From Gyromitra esculenta (Eukaryota; Ascomycota; Pezizomycetes; Pezizales; Discinaceae): a stretch of 64,000 bases of DNA. The notes under the pieces are model-generated. The model did no database searches, was not told the DNA's origin, and saw nothing but the letters and a program-made list of their open reading frames with translations. The stretch covers positions 806,001 through 870,000 of the forward strand of contig JBCAML010000002.1 in assembly GCA_038503075.1 (NCBI GenBank), given 5' to 3'. A program made the position numbers and the translations under genes. Shown one piece after another: positions 48,300 through 61,000 of the stretch. Position 1 is the first letter of the stretch. Each line of letters opens with the position of its first letter.

Positions 48300-49932
48300 T
48301 TTCTTTTCTACTCTAAAATCTAGCTAGGAGGGGGGTTTCTATAAGAAGTGTGGGCGGAGTTTGCCTCATTATATAGGGGACTATTAAGCTAAATCTTGTT
48401 TCGAAATTAAGCTAAGAATCATGGTAACGATGCGATTTGAATGTGCGCGGGAGTGTTAGACTGGGCGGGAGTAGAGACGTACTGCAAAGAAAAAAGTAAT
48501 TTTGATGTGGTTTACAAGACGAATGTTTTGATATCGACCGTTCAGCTCGGTGGAAGGGAAAAGCAATCGGAGGCGAGCAGTACGCCATTACCGATAAAAA
48601 ATAACTTGCATAATGTCTACTCTATTTCCCTAAAGCTGTGCGAAGTACATGATATGATGAAGTCGTACCCCAGAGAGCCCGGTAGGTATTGTTGGATAAG
48701 AATCGAACGAGTGAGATCAAGCGCTAATAACTACAGTACCTGAGGCGAGTAGCACCAGGTAATGTTCTCTATACCCGTAGGTCTGAAAATGCGAGTATTA
48801 AATTTGTTCTTTGGTAAGGTAGGCATCGGGTTGGATGACTTGAAATTTTTAAGGCGAAACTGCGTGATGATGTGCAAAGAGGAGTGACAAAGCCCTCGCC
48901 TGTTTGGGTGGGCGAGCATGCCCCAGCCTATGGTTACCCTCCCACTCTGAATGCAGACGCAGGGATGGTTTGACTAAACGAACACGAAGGATTCCCGAGG
49001 TTTCCAAGTAACCCGAAGTTCGCACGCCGCCAGCTAGAAATGCCCGGCGTCCTCCCATCCCTTCAGCTAACCCATCGCTTTTTTGTGTTACTGCCTTCTG
49101 GCCATCCTCTACTAGATCTACCATAATAGGCCAGATGGTGACGAGACTGCTTTCTAGATTTACAAACTCGCACCTTAGCGCGTCAACTGCGTACTCTATA
49201 CAAGAGTTACTATGATACTAGCCCTAGGCCACCCTTGGATGTCAACTCCCTACAATTGCGCGTGACGGAGCCCGGGAGTTATCCCTTCTGAGCGTGACTA
49301 TGGGACTCCTAGAGAGGTTACCTTGCAACGCTATTTCCGATAAAGCCAAGACTGTCACAACTGAAATTCTACGATAGTAGCCCACCAGATTTGATTTTTT
49401 TACCGTCTCATGATAGATTTCCTTCGTTCAAGTCTCTCCGATTCATGTAGATCGTAGAGTGATGGTCTCTCTACCTCCCCATACTCCTGAGGTAGTTGGG
49501 GTAGACCAAGGACGTCATAAATGTAGTGTGACCCCTCTCGCATAATATGTCAGTGATAATTAGTGGCCACAGCATGACATGGAGAACCTCCATTCTCCTC
49601 GGTACTGGCCCTTTTCGGGCATACTAGTGCATCTTCAAGTTGGAAAATGTTTTTCTGCCTTAGTTTTGTTTAGATTTTCAGCACCTACTTTACTAGCTCG
49701 GCACAAAAACCCCGAGCAAACATCCTCCATCGTGAGCTCGCTATTCTACTTAACTTTCTCTATATTGTGGCAGCAAATCTATACGCGTCCGTAGAGATTC
49801 ATCCTCAACGCCCAATTTCTTTCGTTACGTACATACTTTTTTTTTTTTGACTCATACCTCCTTCCCAGGACCTTCATTTACCGATATTCTTCTTTGCTAT
49901 CTACTCACACATCCAACAAGCCTAGAGACGCG
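48300..49932. other. Intergenic region (1.6 kb)
   Basis: It lies between divergently transcribed unknown genes. No gene is supported; the short frames at 48441-48743 and 48849-49124 lack domains. The last 100 bases before 49933 are T/C-rich with a run of T, like a promoter. Confidence 0.45.
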
Positions 49933-50885
49933 ATGTCGGTTAAGAGAAAGTTCGAGAGCGAAACAGTGGAGCTGAAGAATCAACAAGCTCTAAAGCACCA
50001 GAAAACGCAAGATTCCATTTATGGTACGTATCAATCGCCTGCCTGTATGGCTACATACATCAGAGAGTGTGGGGAGCTCAAAGCTAAAGAATTCGTCAGA
50101 TATTCTGTACGAGATATTTCCTGAGGAGGAGGCAAGCAAAGACAAGAATCTATTGGCTCTCGTGGCTCAGTTGGGAGAGGATTTTGATGGTATTGATTAA
50201 TTCTTATCTTATGTATGAGTAAGATGCTAATCTAATAATCCTATAGTCGATTCCCGCGGAACTTCTCCAGATCTGCAGCTCAGTGAAAGCGAGGATGGCG
50301 AGATTTTATACTGTACTTGCAGTGAGGCCGATTGTATGAATTAGTCGCTCAGGAATTCGCAGTGTGATATATATACTAATACGGTAACCCACCAGTCAAT
50401 GACGACGACGATACACAGGTGGGATGTTATGCTCTTCACTGTCGTAAGTAATAGCTATTCCCTATGATACAAGGAGAACTTGCTAACTTAATTCGCTAGC
50501 CATCCCTGCGCAGATCCAACAGGAGCAAGTCCAATCCGAGACTTCTGAAGGACTAATCGCGAATATGAGCGATTTCGAGTGGTACCCCCGCGACGTGTGC
50601 CCAACGGGAGAGTGCAATGGCGATGGGCCTTGTGTGCCCGAACCAAAAACCGACGAGTCCAAAGCTCAATGTGTTCTCGATGCTGAGCGACTCTTAGTCT
50701 CATGTCCGAATCACACAATCCTCGAGGTTGCAGTAGAGGAGCTCTTGAATGTGGTAGTTGAGGATTCCGACCCGAGATTAGGCCTTTCGAGGTTTGAAGC
50801 TGCTTCGCTTGTGATGCAAGAAAGGTTGATCGAAAATAAGATTGATAGGGACTGGATGTTGATGGAAGATGATTGGCTGCATTGA
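49933..50885 (+). CDS. Unknown protein, 233 residues, five exons
   Basis: Exons 49933-50023, 50100-50189, 50247-50333, 50396-50443 and 50500-50885 join with consistent phase-1 junctions. All introns are GT...AG. The start MSVKRKFESE follows a plausible leader; an in-frame ATG lies 39 bases upstream. The product has a basic N-terminus, then DILYEIFPEEEASKDKN, an acidic Ser/Asp segment, and a Cys-containing stretch (YCTCSEADFNDDDD ... CYALHC). A Cys-rich part (CPTGECNGDGPCVPEP) follows, and the C-terminal region is helical with many acidic and Trp residues (RLIENKIDRDWMLMEDDWLH). The spaced cysteines could bind metal, but no known finger pattern fits. There is no signal peptide. Family not recognised. 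Confidence 0.65.
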
Positions 50886-51913
50886 CACATGTGGTGTGAC
50901 ATTTTCTTTTCTTTACTACATGTACGTGTATGTATGTATTGCTCATGAGTTGCTCCCTCAGCAGCTGGGGTAAAACCATGTGTATAAAGTACCGCTGTAG
51001 TAATAGCTGCCTGTCACTACTAGCATAAAAATAAAGTCCGGTTCTTTACTTTCGTGTTCCTTGGACTTCGTTCCGTGAGCAATAACGGCAATTGTAATTA
51101 AGAAGTTCCATAATTAGAGACCAATATCGACACCATGATCATTCTTACAGACATCCCTTCGCTACTTAGTAAATAATAAATAACCAATCCTTCCGCTATA
51201 TCCCAACTTTAATCATAGATAAGCACTCGGCTGATTAATTCATGGGTCGCTTTTGTGTAACAAAGAAGCTTTATGACATCATATGTAACCTTCGTTTCGG
51301 TTGCTAGCTTGTTCTTTGGTGATGGGTAACAGCCATCACGACCAGTATGCTGGACAGTCCAGAGCATAAAACCTCAAGTAGAAGGTGGAATCCGGTACCA
51401 TGAAGCCCTCTCTGGTGCACGGAAACTAGCATATACCAAGATGTGTATTTATTCTGCTTAGAGAAACCCGGTCCCATTGAAATTCTTGCCCTTCTAGCTG
51501 TATGTAAGGAAACCCAGCCTCCCCCAATGAAAAGAGATAAAGTAAAAATAAATAAAGCAAAAAACAAAACTAAGTTCACGCGAAGCAGGATCAAATCAAA
51601 TGTAGGCTAGTAGAGATGCAAAAACTTGGAAGAGAAAGATACTTCCATACGTGCTTCCACTCGCTATCGCGGCGCGGGCCGCGGCGCGAGATCGGAACTT
51701 TAAACACGCATATCAACCCTAACCCTAAGAGAGAAGGCAATGCACACAAATCAGTAGAAAAAGACGAAAGCAGGATATTATCCATAAACATCCACACACA
51801 AGCTCCCCCCCAAAAAAAAGAAAGAAGAGAAAGTTGCTAACAACTATACATAAAACCCCCCGAATAAAAAAAACAAAGAAGAAACCCTCACTATCGGATC
51901 ACATCCGAGAACA
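50886..51913. other. Convergent intergenic region
   Basis: It lies between the 3' ends of the five-exon unknown gene and ATG27. No gene seen. TACATGTA occurs at 50917, and two telomere-like AACCCT units occur near 51716, too few to mean anything. Confidence 0.45.
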
Positions 51914-53136
51914 CTAGACAGCACTATACCCACCTCTTCCACTCCTGCCCTGCAAAGTACCAACAACCCTTCTCGCCCAGTCCTTGAGCAAGTATGGGAT
52001 GTCCCTGATTGCATCGCTGTGTGGAAGCAGGTCCCAGCTGCGATTGCCCATATTAGTCGTGAAATTTCTAAGGGAGTTAAATGTGTTTTCGATCTCGAAC
52101 CCGAATAGCTTCATGCATGGGAAGGTGACGGGAAGGGGCGAAAGAAAGTGGGGTAGTACCCTCTTGCGCCGTAGCGGTTATAGTTCAGCCAGGAGCCAAA
52201 GATTAGGTAAGCTGCAACTCCGAGGAATAAACTGTCCATATGGTCAGTACCTCCGATCATAAAGATGAACTTGGAATGTCCATGGCTTACATGATGATAA
52301 ACCAAGTAAAAAAACCCCAACTGGTGCCTGGGTCTTGAGCCTCGTCTCCTCCACGTGAAGTTTCACACGCATACTTCGTCTTCCACTCTAGCTTCAGTAT
52401 ATGTTTCTTATCGTTCACCTTCTCATAACTAATAAAAGTTAAGCTCTTGTCTTTCTCCTTCTCCTCCCTCTTCTCCTTATCCCCATCATCCTCACTAGTG
52501 TCATCATCTTCCAACCCTGTCCTGCTTGGGTCACAGACAAAGTCGATAACCGCCTGTTGCTCGTTCCCCTCATACAGGCCCCCACTCAGAGTCACCCGAA
52601 GGCCTTCTTTGCCGGCATCTTGATCCAGATCTGAGGTTAAAATCCGTTGAAATTTTTGGTCTGTCTTACGACCATCGATGTCGCCGGCCACGGGGATAGC
52701 GATCACCTTGACGTCGTCGTCACCTGACGATACGCGTTCGACTCCACATACTAGGCAAATATAGATATCAGTAAGGGGAGAACAGGCGAGAGAGAAATTC
52801 AAAGTCAGTACCTTGCGTCCCATGAGGGCACTGCTCTTTTGATGGTGTATCCTTTTCCTTGCGTATAGGCCCGCAAGGGTTTATGGTCCAGGTTGTGTTT
52901 ATTATCTATCCATCACCAAGTCAGCATTCCCCTTCCTATATATTACCTCCCTTATCTCCCGATGTATAGATCCTTACCACTGGGAAAACCTCTTTTGGTG
53001 GAAGAGTTATCGAATGTGGGCCCTCCAGCGCTTTGAAGTCGAAGTGGATCTTATCCTGTACGGCCTCACAGTTGAAGCTAGCGAGGGCTAACGACGGGAG
53101 GGTGAGCAACGAGTGCAGGTGGCGGGCGTACCGCAT
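51914..53136 (-). CDS. ATG27: Autophagy-related protein 27 (Atg27)
   Basis: Five exons: 52978-53136, 52812-52905, 52291-52750, 52160-52231 and 51914-52037, giving 302 residues with all phases closing. The signal peptide is MRYARHLHSLLTLPSLALAS. The luminal domain has conserved cysteines (FNCEA, NPCGPI, EQCPHGTQVCGVE, DFVCDPSRTG, YACE), as in mannose-6-phosphate-receptor-like folds. An acidic Lys/Glu-rich insert lies at about residues 180-200. One transmembrane helix follows (WGFFTWFIIILFLGVAAYLI). The cytosolic tail FGSWLNYNRYGARGWDLLPH ... GRGGYSAV ends in the YSAV sorting signal seen in fungal Atg27. Atg27 is a type I membrane protein of Golgi, endosomes and vacuole that helps Atg9 vesicles form and move in autophagy and the Cvt pathway. 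Intact. Confidence 0.92.
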
Positions 53137-53552
53137 TTTGGCTGCGAACTGTTGGGAGAAGTTACGTGATGGCGGAAAGGATGGTTAACTGATAGAAGCT
53201 GGCGAAGGAGAAAGATGAGCGATGTCGTTGAGCGTCGAGGTGCCTGGTGAGGTTCGAGTTATACGTAGGCCAGTTGCAGACAGCTGCCCAAATGGAAACA
53301 ACGGCGGCTGATCGCTGAGTAAGCAGTGGCTTGGCAAAAACGTCACCAACGCCTTGATCTACGGCGTCATGCGCGTCGCTCCCTCTTTGGCAACGCAACT
53401 TCCTTCTGGTTGTCTTTTTGCAAATATTCGATTCAAGTTTGATTCTACTCTGTAGTCTAGTAGCCAAACCCGAGCCTAAAGTACATGTAACCTACAGCTG
53501 TACGGGACTAAATACTTCCACATCTGCTTCAATACACTATATCATCCAAAGC
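53137..53552. other. Short intergenic region
   Basis: Promoter side of ATG27 and 3' flank of the sulfotransferase-like gene. TACATGTA occurs at 53482. No coding exon found. Confidence 0.5.
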
Positions 53553-54841
53553 CTAACCCGCTATTCTAAATTGCTTCAAGTATTCGTAATCGTTGAGGTT
53601 CGCTTTGACGGTATCTTTGATTAAGTCTGCGCCTTCTTTACCGTATTTCCTGACCCATCCTTCGTATTCTTCTTCGTCTGACTTCGCTTCCTTCTTTTGG
53701 ATCCCATATTAGTTAGCACAGCCACACAACACAGGCGGCAGGTCCCTACATGTTCTCTAGGTTTCAATCCTATGCTTTCAATCGCATCGTTATGGAAGCC
53801 CTTCCATTTATCAAACTTATCGCAACCTTCCCCGCTCCCTCCCCACTGAAGCATACTCTCCTTAAAATCTAGACCTACGCTAGCACAGTATTTTTGTATC
53901 ACTTCCTTTGGCCTGTCAAGTAAATCATCTGCATCGATTATACACAAATTCTCTTTGTTAACCAAGCCCTTATCGCGGGCATATTCAAAGAATGCCCTCA
54001 ACTCGCGGTATCCGGCTTCAGAAGGGAGGAAGTGATCAAACCCCGTGTCATCCGAGAGAGGAGGAATGCAGCAGCGGTAATAGGATGGGATTGCTCGACG
54101 CGGATGGCGGATCAGGAATGTGAACTGATAGTTCCTGAGAACATGAAGTGGGAGGACTGTTGGGTTACCTTCATCCTCAGTTTCGTTCTTGTCGGAACCA
54201 TTGACGCCCTCGGTGGTGCCGTAGCCCTTTCTCTTCTGAATTCCGAGACGTAGGGACGGTGGGATCTTGACTGGGTTCTCCGTAGGATTTGGTGGTAGGA
54301 GGTAGTGCATTATATCTTTGATGAATATACGCTTATTTTTCTGCCAAGAGAAATTATTAATAGCTGCCCCTACTTCTAGCACTAATTGACTTAACCGAAC
54401 GCAAAGGAGGATAGAACAATTTCGTCCACTCGTTGGGACCTCAAGAATTCGAGTAGCAACAAATAGTGAGAGGGGGGAGGTTTAGTGGGTCCCAGCCGGG
54501 CAACTATAATTGTCACGAACCAAGCTCTGATCGCTCTACTAAACCCTGGCAAAGCATGAAAGACTAACCTTTTCAGCATCCACCCTCTCCATCTCAATTC
54601 TTTCGACAACGTCCCCAAACGCAATATCTTCAAATCCACTATTTGCCCTTGCCTCCTTCCCCTCATCTCCGAGAAACCGCTCACCCATCCTCTCAGGCCC
54701 ATAGTAAAATGCGTCCCCAAATGGCTCGTGAATGCACACCAATGCATCATCCGAACGGGTCATCATCACTCTCTCGAACGCAGTTGAGCATGAGCGAGGA
54801 TGCGTGGCGAGGAAAATGGGTTTGGAGGATATATTGGACAT
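53553..54841 (-). CDS. Sulfotransferase-fold P-loop protein
   Basis: Three exons: 54569-54841, 53750-54340 and 53553-53693, giving 334 residues in frame. I choose the start MSNISSKP at 54841 because the family usually begins just before the P-loop; an ATG at 54964 is also in frame. Residues 9-22 (IFLATHPRSCSTAF) are the PAPS-binding P-loop of the sulfotransferase family. FTFLIRHPRRAIPSYYR is the second cofactor motif (the 3'-phosphate-binding R/S region). NLCIIDADDLLDRPKEVIQK and DFKESMLQW follow as in relatives. The end KEGADLIKDTVKANLNDYEY is also typical. Fungal members are mostly uncharacterised; sulfate transfer to a small molecule is a reasonable guess. The first intron is long (228 bases) and a small exon inside it cannot be excluded. 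Confidence 0.8.
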
Positions 54842-56194
54842 TCTGTCTAGTGAGTGAATGAGTTTGGTTGGGAAGGAAGTGGGATACAGCTGGGCTTTTA
54901 ATGGGGATGTGGCATTTGAATCTGGGTAGTGGTCTATATCTACATTATATTCCACGCTAGTCACAGTAGTGTCTCTGGCTTTTAGACTTATCCGATCGCG
55001 TGCAGCGGCTCAGAATATATCGGCTCCATGACATTATGAGATCATTACAGCTGGGGCATTTGGCAGGAATGACAGGTAATGGAAGAAGGAAAGGCAGAAT
55101 GGCCAGGGATTGTGCCGGGTTCCTATGATAATCTTTGGTAATTCATTTCTCTTTGGCTAGAGACGGGGCCAGGGACGGTTACTGTATACCCGAAAAGAAA
55201 AGCGCCATATACAAATGTAGATATGTACTCTAGAAATTCGAAAAAGATAAAGCGTTTCCCCCAGTAAGATGTTTACCCTCAGCAACGTGATATTTGGATT
55301 GAGTGTGCGTGCGACAGGGATCGATTTTGCCAAGACCATACCGATCTAGTATTCTAAAACTCAAAAAATCACTCGAAGTTCAGCCAAGTCTGTGGGCCGC
55401 CAAATCGATGGTGCGGATAGGTGGGAGATGTGACGGGAGGCTTTCTGTCAAGCCCAGCCTCCTATCCTTTCTCCTATTAGCTCCACTCCCACTCCGCCTT
55501 AGCAATGAATTCTAACTCGTTTTCCAGGTAAAATCTCACCTAGTGGTAGCTAGTGCCATATTCGACTTAAGGCTACCCTAAACGAATAGTTACCTAAGGT
55601 AGTGGCTTTTAAACTAAACCACTATGCCTGCTTTGGACTAGTTAAGCGCCTCAAGTTACTGAAATTCTTGCACGAGACCATTTTCCTATTCTAGGATTAG
55701 TATGGGGGTCAATACAGCTGCGGAAAACGGAATCTCTTTGGATCGTTATTTTACTTGCGGTTTCGTAGCTAGTTCACCGTCACCTATACGTCATCCTGGT
55801 ATCTAAGTTATCTCGACAGATATTTGACCTGGAAGATGAGTATACTCCTCATTGTCGAATAATGTGAAAACTAGGTGTTTGGTCGCACGAAGGCTAGATG
55901 CCGACATATTCTCGAATCTAGAGTAATAACAGTAACACTAGTGTTTTATTATCTTATAGCTATAAGTATCTACTAAAGCTATAGATAAAAATCTTAGACT
56001 AAGAATAGGCTTGGGTGGTAAATTAAGAATATATTAACAAACATAGCAAGCACCTCTCAACTGTCAAATTCGATGTAACAAATCCATCGTTCATCTTGTA
56101 TTAAACCGTAATTCACACATGTTCAACGTCTCGTACAGCTTCCTAAGATCTACGAGATCAAATCGATGGACGTTCCATAAAATGGTATGGTCTC

Positions 56195-56339
56195 TCCTGA
56201 CCACACGACGAAACTGGGCAGTTGACGAGCAAGGGTATACCACCGCAAATACTGGTAGTCCTCAGAACCTTAAATCACTGTTGCTTTCTCTTTAGACCTT
56301 TATTCGTCAACTTCCCAGTTTCGTCATGTGGTCGAGAGC
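56195..56339. repeat. Imperfect inverted repeat, 36-base arms
   Basis: The arms at about 56195-56230 and 56304-56339 share ACGAAACTGG and GACCACA with about four mismatches, mostly transitions. The loop is about 73 bases. It is probably an older, decayed fold-back element. No target duplication is clear. Confidence 0.5.
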
Positions 56340-57285
56340 GGCTGAATAGTAAGTTTGGAGAAAAGCGTGTTATCCGGGTCATCGAGCGCGAGGTAAGTCA
56401 AAATCCTGGGGGAGACTTCTAAGGGAGACACTTCTATCGAAGGGAGTGAACCGAAATGAGAGTCCATCGCTGAGAATACACTGGATAAGGGGGCTAAAGC
56501 TTATCTCGGAGTCACTAAATACATACCTATGTGCATTGATGACAAGTTGAGTGACGGAGCTCCTGTTCCCGAGTTCTTTGAATTCCACCTCAAATTCAAT
56601 GAGCAGGGCTGTGATACATCCACACACACGGAACTCGTGGTAGACGAGTTCTGAATTGGTGAGTGGAAGGGGGTTGTTAACACTGGGGATATATTCCACG
56701 TATGATTCTTTGATCTTTGCCTGGATTATAAATTGGAATTGAAAAATAATTCCGCTGAAGAGCTAAGTAGGTTATTGTAAGTGGTTGACTAGTCAGATAT
56801 TAAATAGCTACGTTCAAGCGTTAGGGACAAGGTGTAAGCCTTACTTCAGTGATAGTTAATGTAGATGATCTATTAGAGGTGTCGTCTTATCTAGCTAGAC
56901 GTAGCTACATGTACAGTCGCGTGCGCAAATTTCTAGCACCTTGGAACTTATTAGCGGTAAACCAAATAGCTGTAAGTCTAGCTAGGGAATAGTAAATCAA
57001 AAAGGAAGAAAATAATGAGATACTAAATGACATCCACCAACGTCACATAACTGCTGTCTATAGAAATTATAGCCTCACTCAGCTGGCAATTGTGCTCAAT
57101 GGAAAGGAGGGGTGCCAAGATTTTGCGAACGGGACTTATATGCTATCTAGCTTCCGCTAGTCAAGTACGTGACCAATCTATGGTTAAGGTTGTGTTAATT
57201 TTGATGTGATGATATTTATTATTATTTATTATATATTTATTCAATAGGTACATGCAACCCGTGTGGTGTGGTGTGATAATATCGC

Positions 57286-57445
57286 TACCGCATTAACTCG
57301 AGCAAGCGGACTTCACGCTAAGACGTTGGAATTTCCTCTACTGGCCAAGCGGGGTCAAAGCTGAGGCGGAGTTTTTGGGCGCTTTGCCTAGGGAGGCAAT
57401 TCCAACGTCTTAGCGTGAAGTCCGCTTGCTCGAGTTAATACGGTA
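57286..57445. mobile_element. 160-bp fold-back MITE-like element with 48-bp arms, TA-flanked
   Basis: The left arm (57286-57333) begins TACCGCATTAACTCGAGCAA. The right arm (57398-57445) is its inverse with a single C/T difference. The 64-base loop is GC-richer than the flanks. The element begins and ends with TA. It is the best-preserved fold-back element in the window and so probably among the youngest. No coding capacity. Confidence 0.7.
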
Positions 57446-58053
57446 CTAGTGCAGTGGGCAACGAAATAAAGGTCTCTTCCACGAAACCAGTACTAAAGCG
57501 ACGGAAAAGCTAACTAGCCTCTAAACTTCAGTAACGACATGGATTCAAAAAACACGGGTGTTTGAAAGTGATTAGGGTATATGAAAACATAAACAAATAA
57601 GACACCAGCAGAACATTCTCCTTAGGGATCTTTGTAAACACATGTATATTTAAGCGAACTAGGCTAAGGAGAAAGTAGTAAGTCGCGATATATACCCAAC
57701 CCCCGAAGCATCCGCGCACCTTCGCAAAAAGAAAACAAATGGAAGGGGGAGGCGAGGTCTCAACCAAAAGATTACAAAGTATCAAAAATAAGTACGAAAA
57801 CTCCTAGTATAGCTACACTAGACGTAGCCATACTGTGCTGGTCATAGCTGTAAAATGGAATACAAAAAAGATTCTAAATAGCACCGAGAATCAAAGAAAA
57901 TCCAACAACTCCACTTCTTATCCCAACTCCTGTAACGATCACCCCTCGAGAAAGATATTAACATAACGGGTAATTTCGCTCGCTCAAACACCGAAAGAAA
58001 TAAACAAAGAAAGAAAGAATCCATGCACAGCAATAAAGAACGAATTCTAGAGA

Positions 58054-61000
58054 CTAGTATCTCAACTTTCCGACGATTGAGAAAATGTGGGCTGCATCCG
58101 ATTCACCTTTCATCTATATGAGCAGAAAACGGTTAGCATCGAATAAAAAGAACTAAAACAAATATTCATAGCGAAATCTCGACGTACCTGCATCATGTAG
58201 ACAGTACTTTTCGCACCCAATCCTCCAACACCTCCTGGAACGCCTGTGCCATTTTCCTCACCCTCACCAACTAACACGCTTACTGCAACTCCGGTCCTTG
58301 CAACACGTTCAAACGAAGATTCCCCTAGGACAGCGTCCAATAAAACGAGATTTCCAGCCTTATTAGTCGCAACGATTCTTTTTTCTAGGCCTGTCGCATT
58401 GGGATGCTTGTGGGTTTTCGGAGGTTTGAGAATGCTAATCCTAGAATTTCCAAGGTCTCTCCATTTGGATGAATTCTCCCGGCGATACAATCGAACTTTG
58501 AAGATGAGATTGCCATCCGGTACGCCAGTAGGAGTTCCACCACGGGAACCATCACCATTTAGGCTCCCTGAGGAAGTTGATGCCACAGAGCTTAGAGGAG
58601 AACTCTTAATCATGCCATTCTTCTGACGGAAACGGCTGAATGCCGAGGACAAACTGCTCTCAGATTGACCAGCTGATGAAGAAATAACACTTCCAGGAGC
58701 ACTAGTGATCCCTGCCCTATATGTTTTAGATCTACCCCAACTACCCCAACCTCGTTTGACATTACTATTATCAGCGCTTGATGCCTCGCTTGCCTCCATC
58801 TCCGATGCTGCTAGGGAGCTCAGCAGAGTTGATGGGGCTTGGAAATTGGCAGGGTAGATTCTGTTGAGATTGATAGCATTGTAAAGAGATTCACATTCGT
58901 TTGGAGATCGACAGCGAAGCATGAGACTCGTTCCAGCAAACTTAGAGTTTTTTGGTGTTCTGATCGAGATGTCAACAGCGGTGCCGCGTCGAACTGGAGT
59001 GAGCGGAGTGAGATCAAGGTTAAATATTGGTATGCATGATTCTAGGTTGGTGTCCGAGGGTTTTTGAGCTAGGGCAGTTGTGCTAGATCGAGAGGAAGAC
59101 CCATCTTTTCCCGTAATAAGTTTCTCGTTGACGGAACCCTGGGAGCTGGGAGTGCCAGGGGGTGATTTGGATGGAAGACCCTCAATGTGGCCTGGAGTAA
59201 TTAATATCCTACACTCATTTTGGTTCAATTTCTCCCATTGGCTAGTGGCCCAAGTGAAAACAGAAGCTCGGAATCTCAGGGTTGGAATCGACGCTTGCGT
59301 GGCCGTTACGGTTGTCGTTGTCACAGTGGTTGGAGTACTTGCAAGTGATACAGATGATGGCCGTTGTCTTGGCAGCGCAATGATACCTGATGGCTGCTTC
59401 GAGATACGCCTAGGGATTGAAAGCATAGGCGGAGGATATTCTCCATCCTCTTCTTCGGAACATATAGATACAGCATCATCAGATTCATCATCCTCAGATG
59501 AAGATGAAGAGGAGCCAGAAGAATCTTCGTCGTGGGTAACTTGGCCCTGGTCCTCACTCTCTTCATCGACTTCTTCATCGACCTCTTCATCCACCCCTTC
59601 AGTATCCTCTGACCCCGAAGGAGAAGAAGGATCATATTCATGTTTGAGAGGGCTTGAAGTCCGACGACGTGGCAACCCAGACCGGACTGAAGAGACAGGT
59701 GAATCTGAAGCCGGTGCTAGAACTGGAGTCCGTGACTTTGAGGATCGAGGAGACTTAGTAGGACTACGGTGCGGCGGGACTGGAGGAGGAGCATCGGATT
59801 GCGGTATGTCTTGCTTTGTTGGGCCTGGGACTTCGGGGCTTTCTGATCTATTTGGTGAGAGGACAGGAACATAACCTAATGGCGACTTGACAATAGACAA
59901 GGCTTTGGGGCGTTCCTCGTCATCGAGATGGATAGAGCGTGCTCGGGAAAGAGTTCTTGGGGTATCCAACTCTCTAGGAGATGGAGGTGGACTTGGTGAT
60001 CTCGAGTCATCATCTCGACTAACGACAGACTGGCGCCTCAAATTTAATGGTTTACTGGCTTTACGAGACCTTTGAATGCTAGAACCAGAAATAGACCTTC
60101 CAAATTTGCTCTGGGCATATTTTACCGAGTCGGACAAAGTGTGCAGAGAAGGTGAGTGTCGAAGTGGTGAAGCGAGCATAACATGGCCATCGTCAGGTTC
60201 CTTATTTGTACCGTCAACACTAACATTAGATACCTCGAAGTTGCCGCCTTCAAATTGATAACCACCAGGAATAATTGGTGTTACTGCGAAATCCGGAGGA
60301 ACAGAAAATTGCGTCGATTCTGCTGGTTTGAAGTCGGTGGCTCCAGGGATGCCAAAAACGTTTTCAGATCGGGGTTCTGTCGGCTTTGGAGAAGGAGTGG
60401 CGAATAATGGCTCGGGTTTTAACTTGTCTAAGTCATGATCTGGTTCAGGTTCAGGTTCAGGCTCGTGCTCAGGTTCATGCTCAGGTTCCATGAACGAGAA
60501 GACATTGACAGGCATCGATTTCTGAAATCCTAGTGCTGGCGTCTGCATACGTGACGGTGATGCGATTGTTGATTCTTCAAGGACTGTTTCAAGGACTGTT
60601 GGTTTATGCACCTCATCCCCAAAAGGACCCTCGGGTGGAATAGGCACAAGTCCAAACATTTGAACCCATTCGAACCCGGCTGCCGTAGCAGATTGTAAGA
60701 CGAGGATTTGTCTCCATTCTTCTTGGCTGCCTTGATCAACTCCTCTAATCATTACCACAATCTCCCCCGCTGCGTCGCCCGTCCTGGAGGACATGGCAGC
60801 CAGTGGTACGGGAGCAAATAATAACCATTTTTCAACCCCAGCACCAAATTCACAGATGAGGATTTCACCTCCATGTGGCCTACCCTTCACGGCGGGATCC
60901 CGGAGGATCAGTTCAACATTCCGCCGGATCACGCATCCCGAAGAGTGATAAAGTTTCATCCAGAAGCTATCACGTGCCCGGACACGCTTCGATGGGTCCA

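Larger units (their letters stand above)
54965..58053. other. Gene-poor region with fold-back elements (3.1 kb)
   Basis: No gene is supported. A minus-strand frame at 56379-56699 (106 codons) has no domain. Two inverted-repeat elements lie at 56195-56339 and 57286-57445. TACATGTA occurs at 56906. The last 500 bases are the 3' flank of the large DH-domain gene. Confidence 0.5.

Noticed and set aside
48690..48760. Possible tRNA on the minus strand near GTTCGATTC
   Set aside because: The T-stem does not pair and no cloverleaf closes.
51713..51730. Telomere-like AACCCTAACCCT
   Set aside because: Only two units, inside an ordinary intergenic region.
56379..56699. 106-codon minus-strand frame
   Set aside because: No recognisable domain, no splice context, and it adjoins a decayed inverted repeat.
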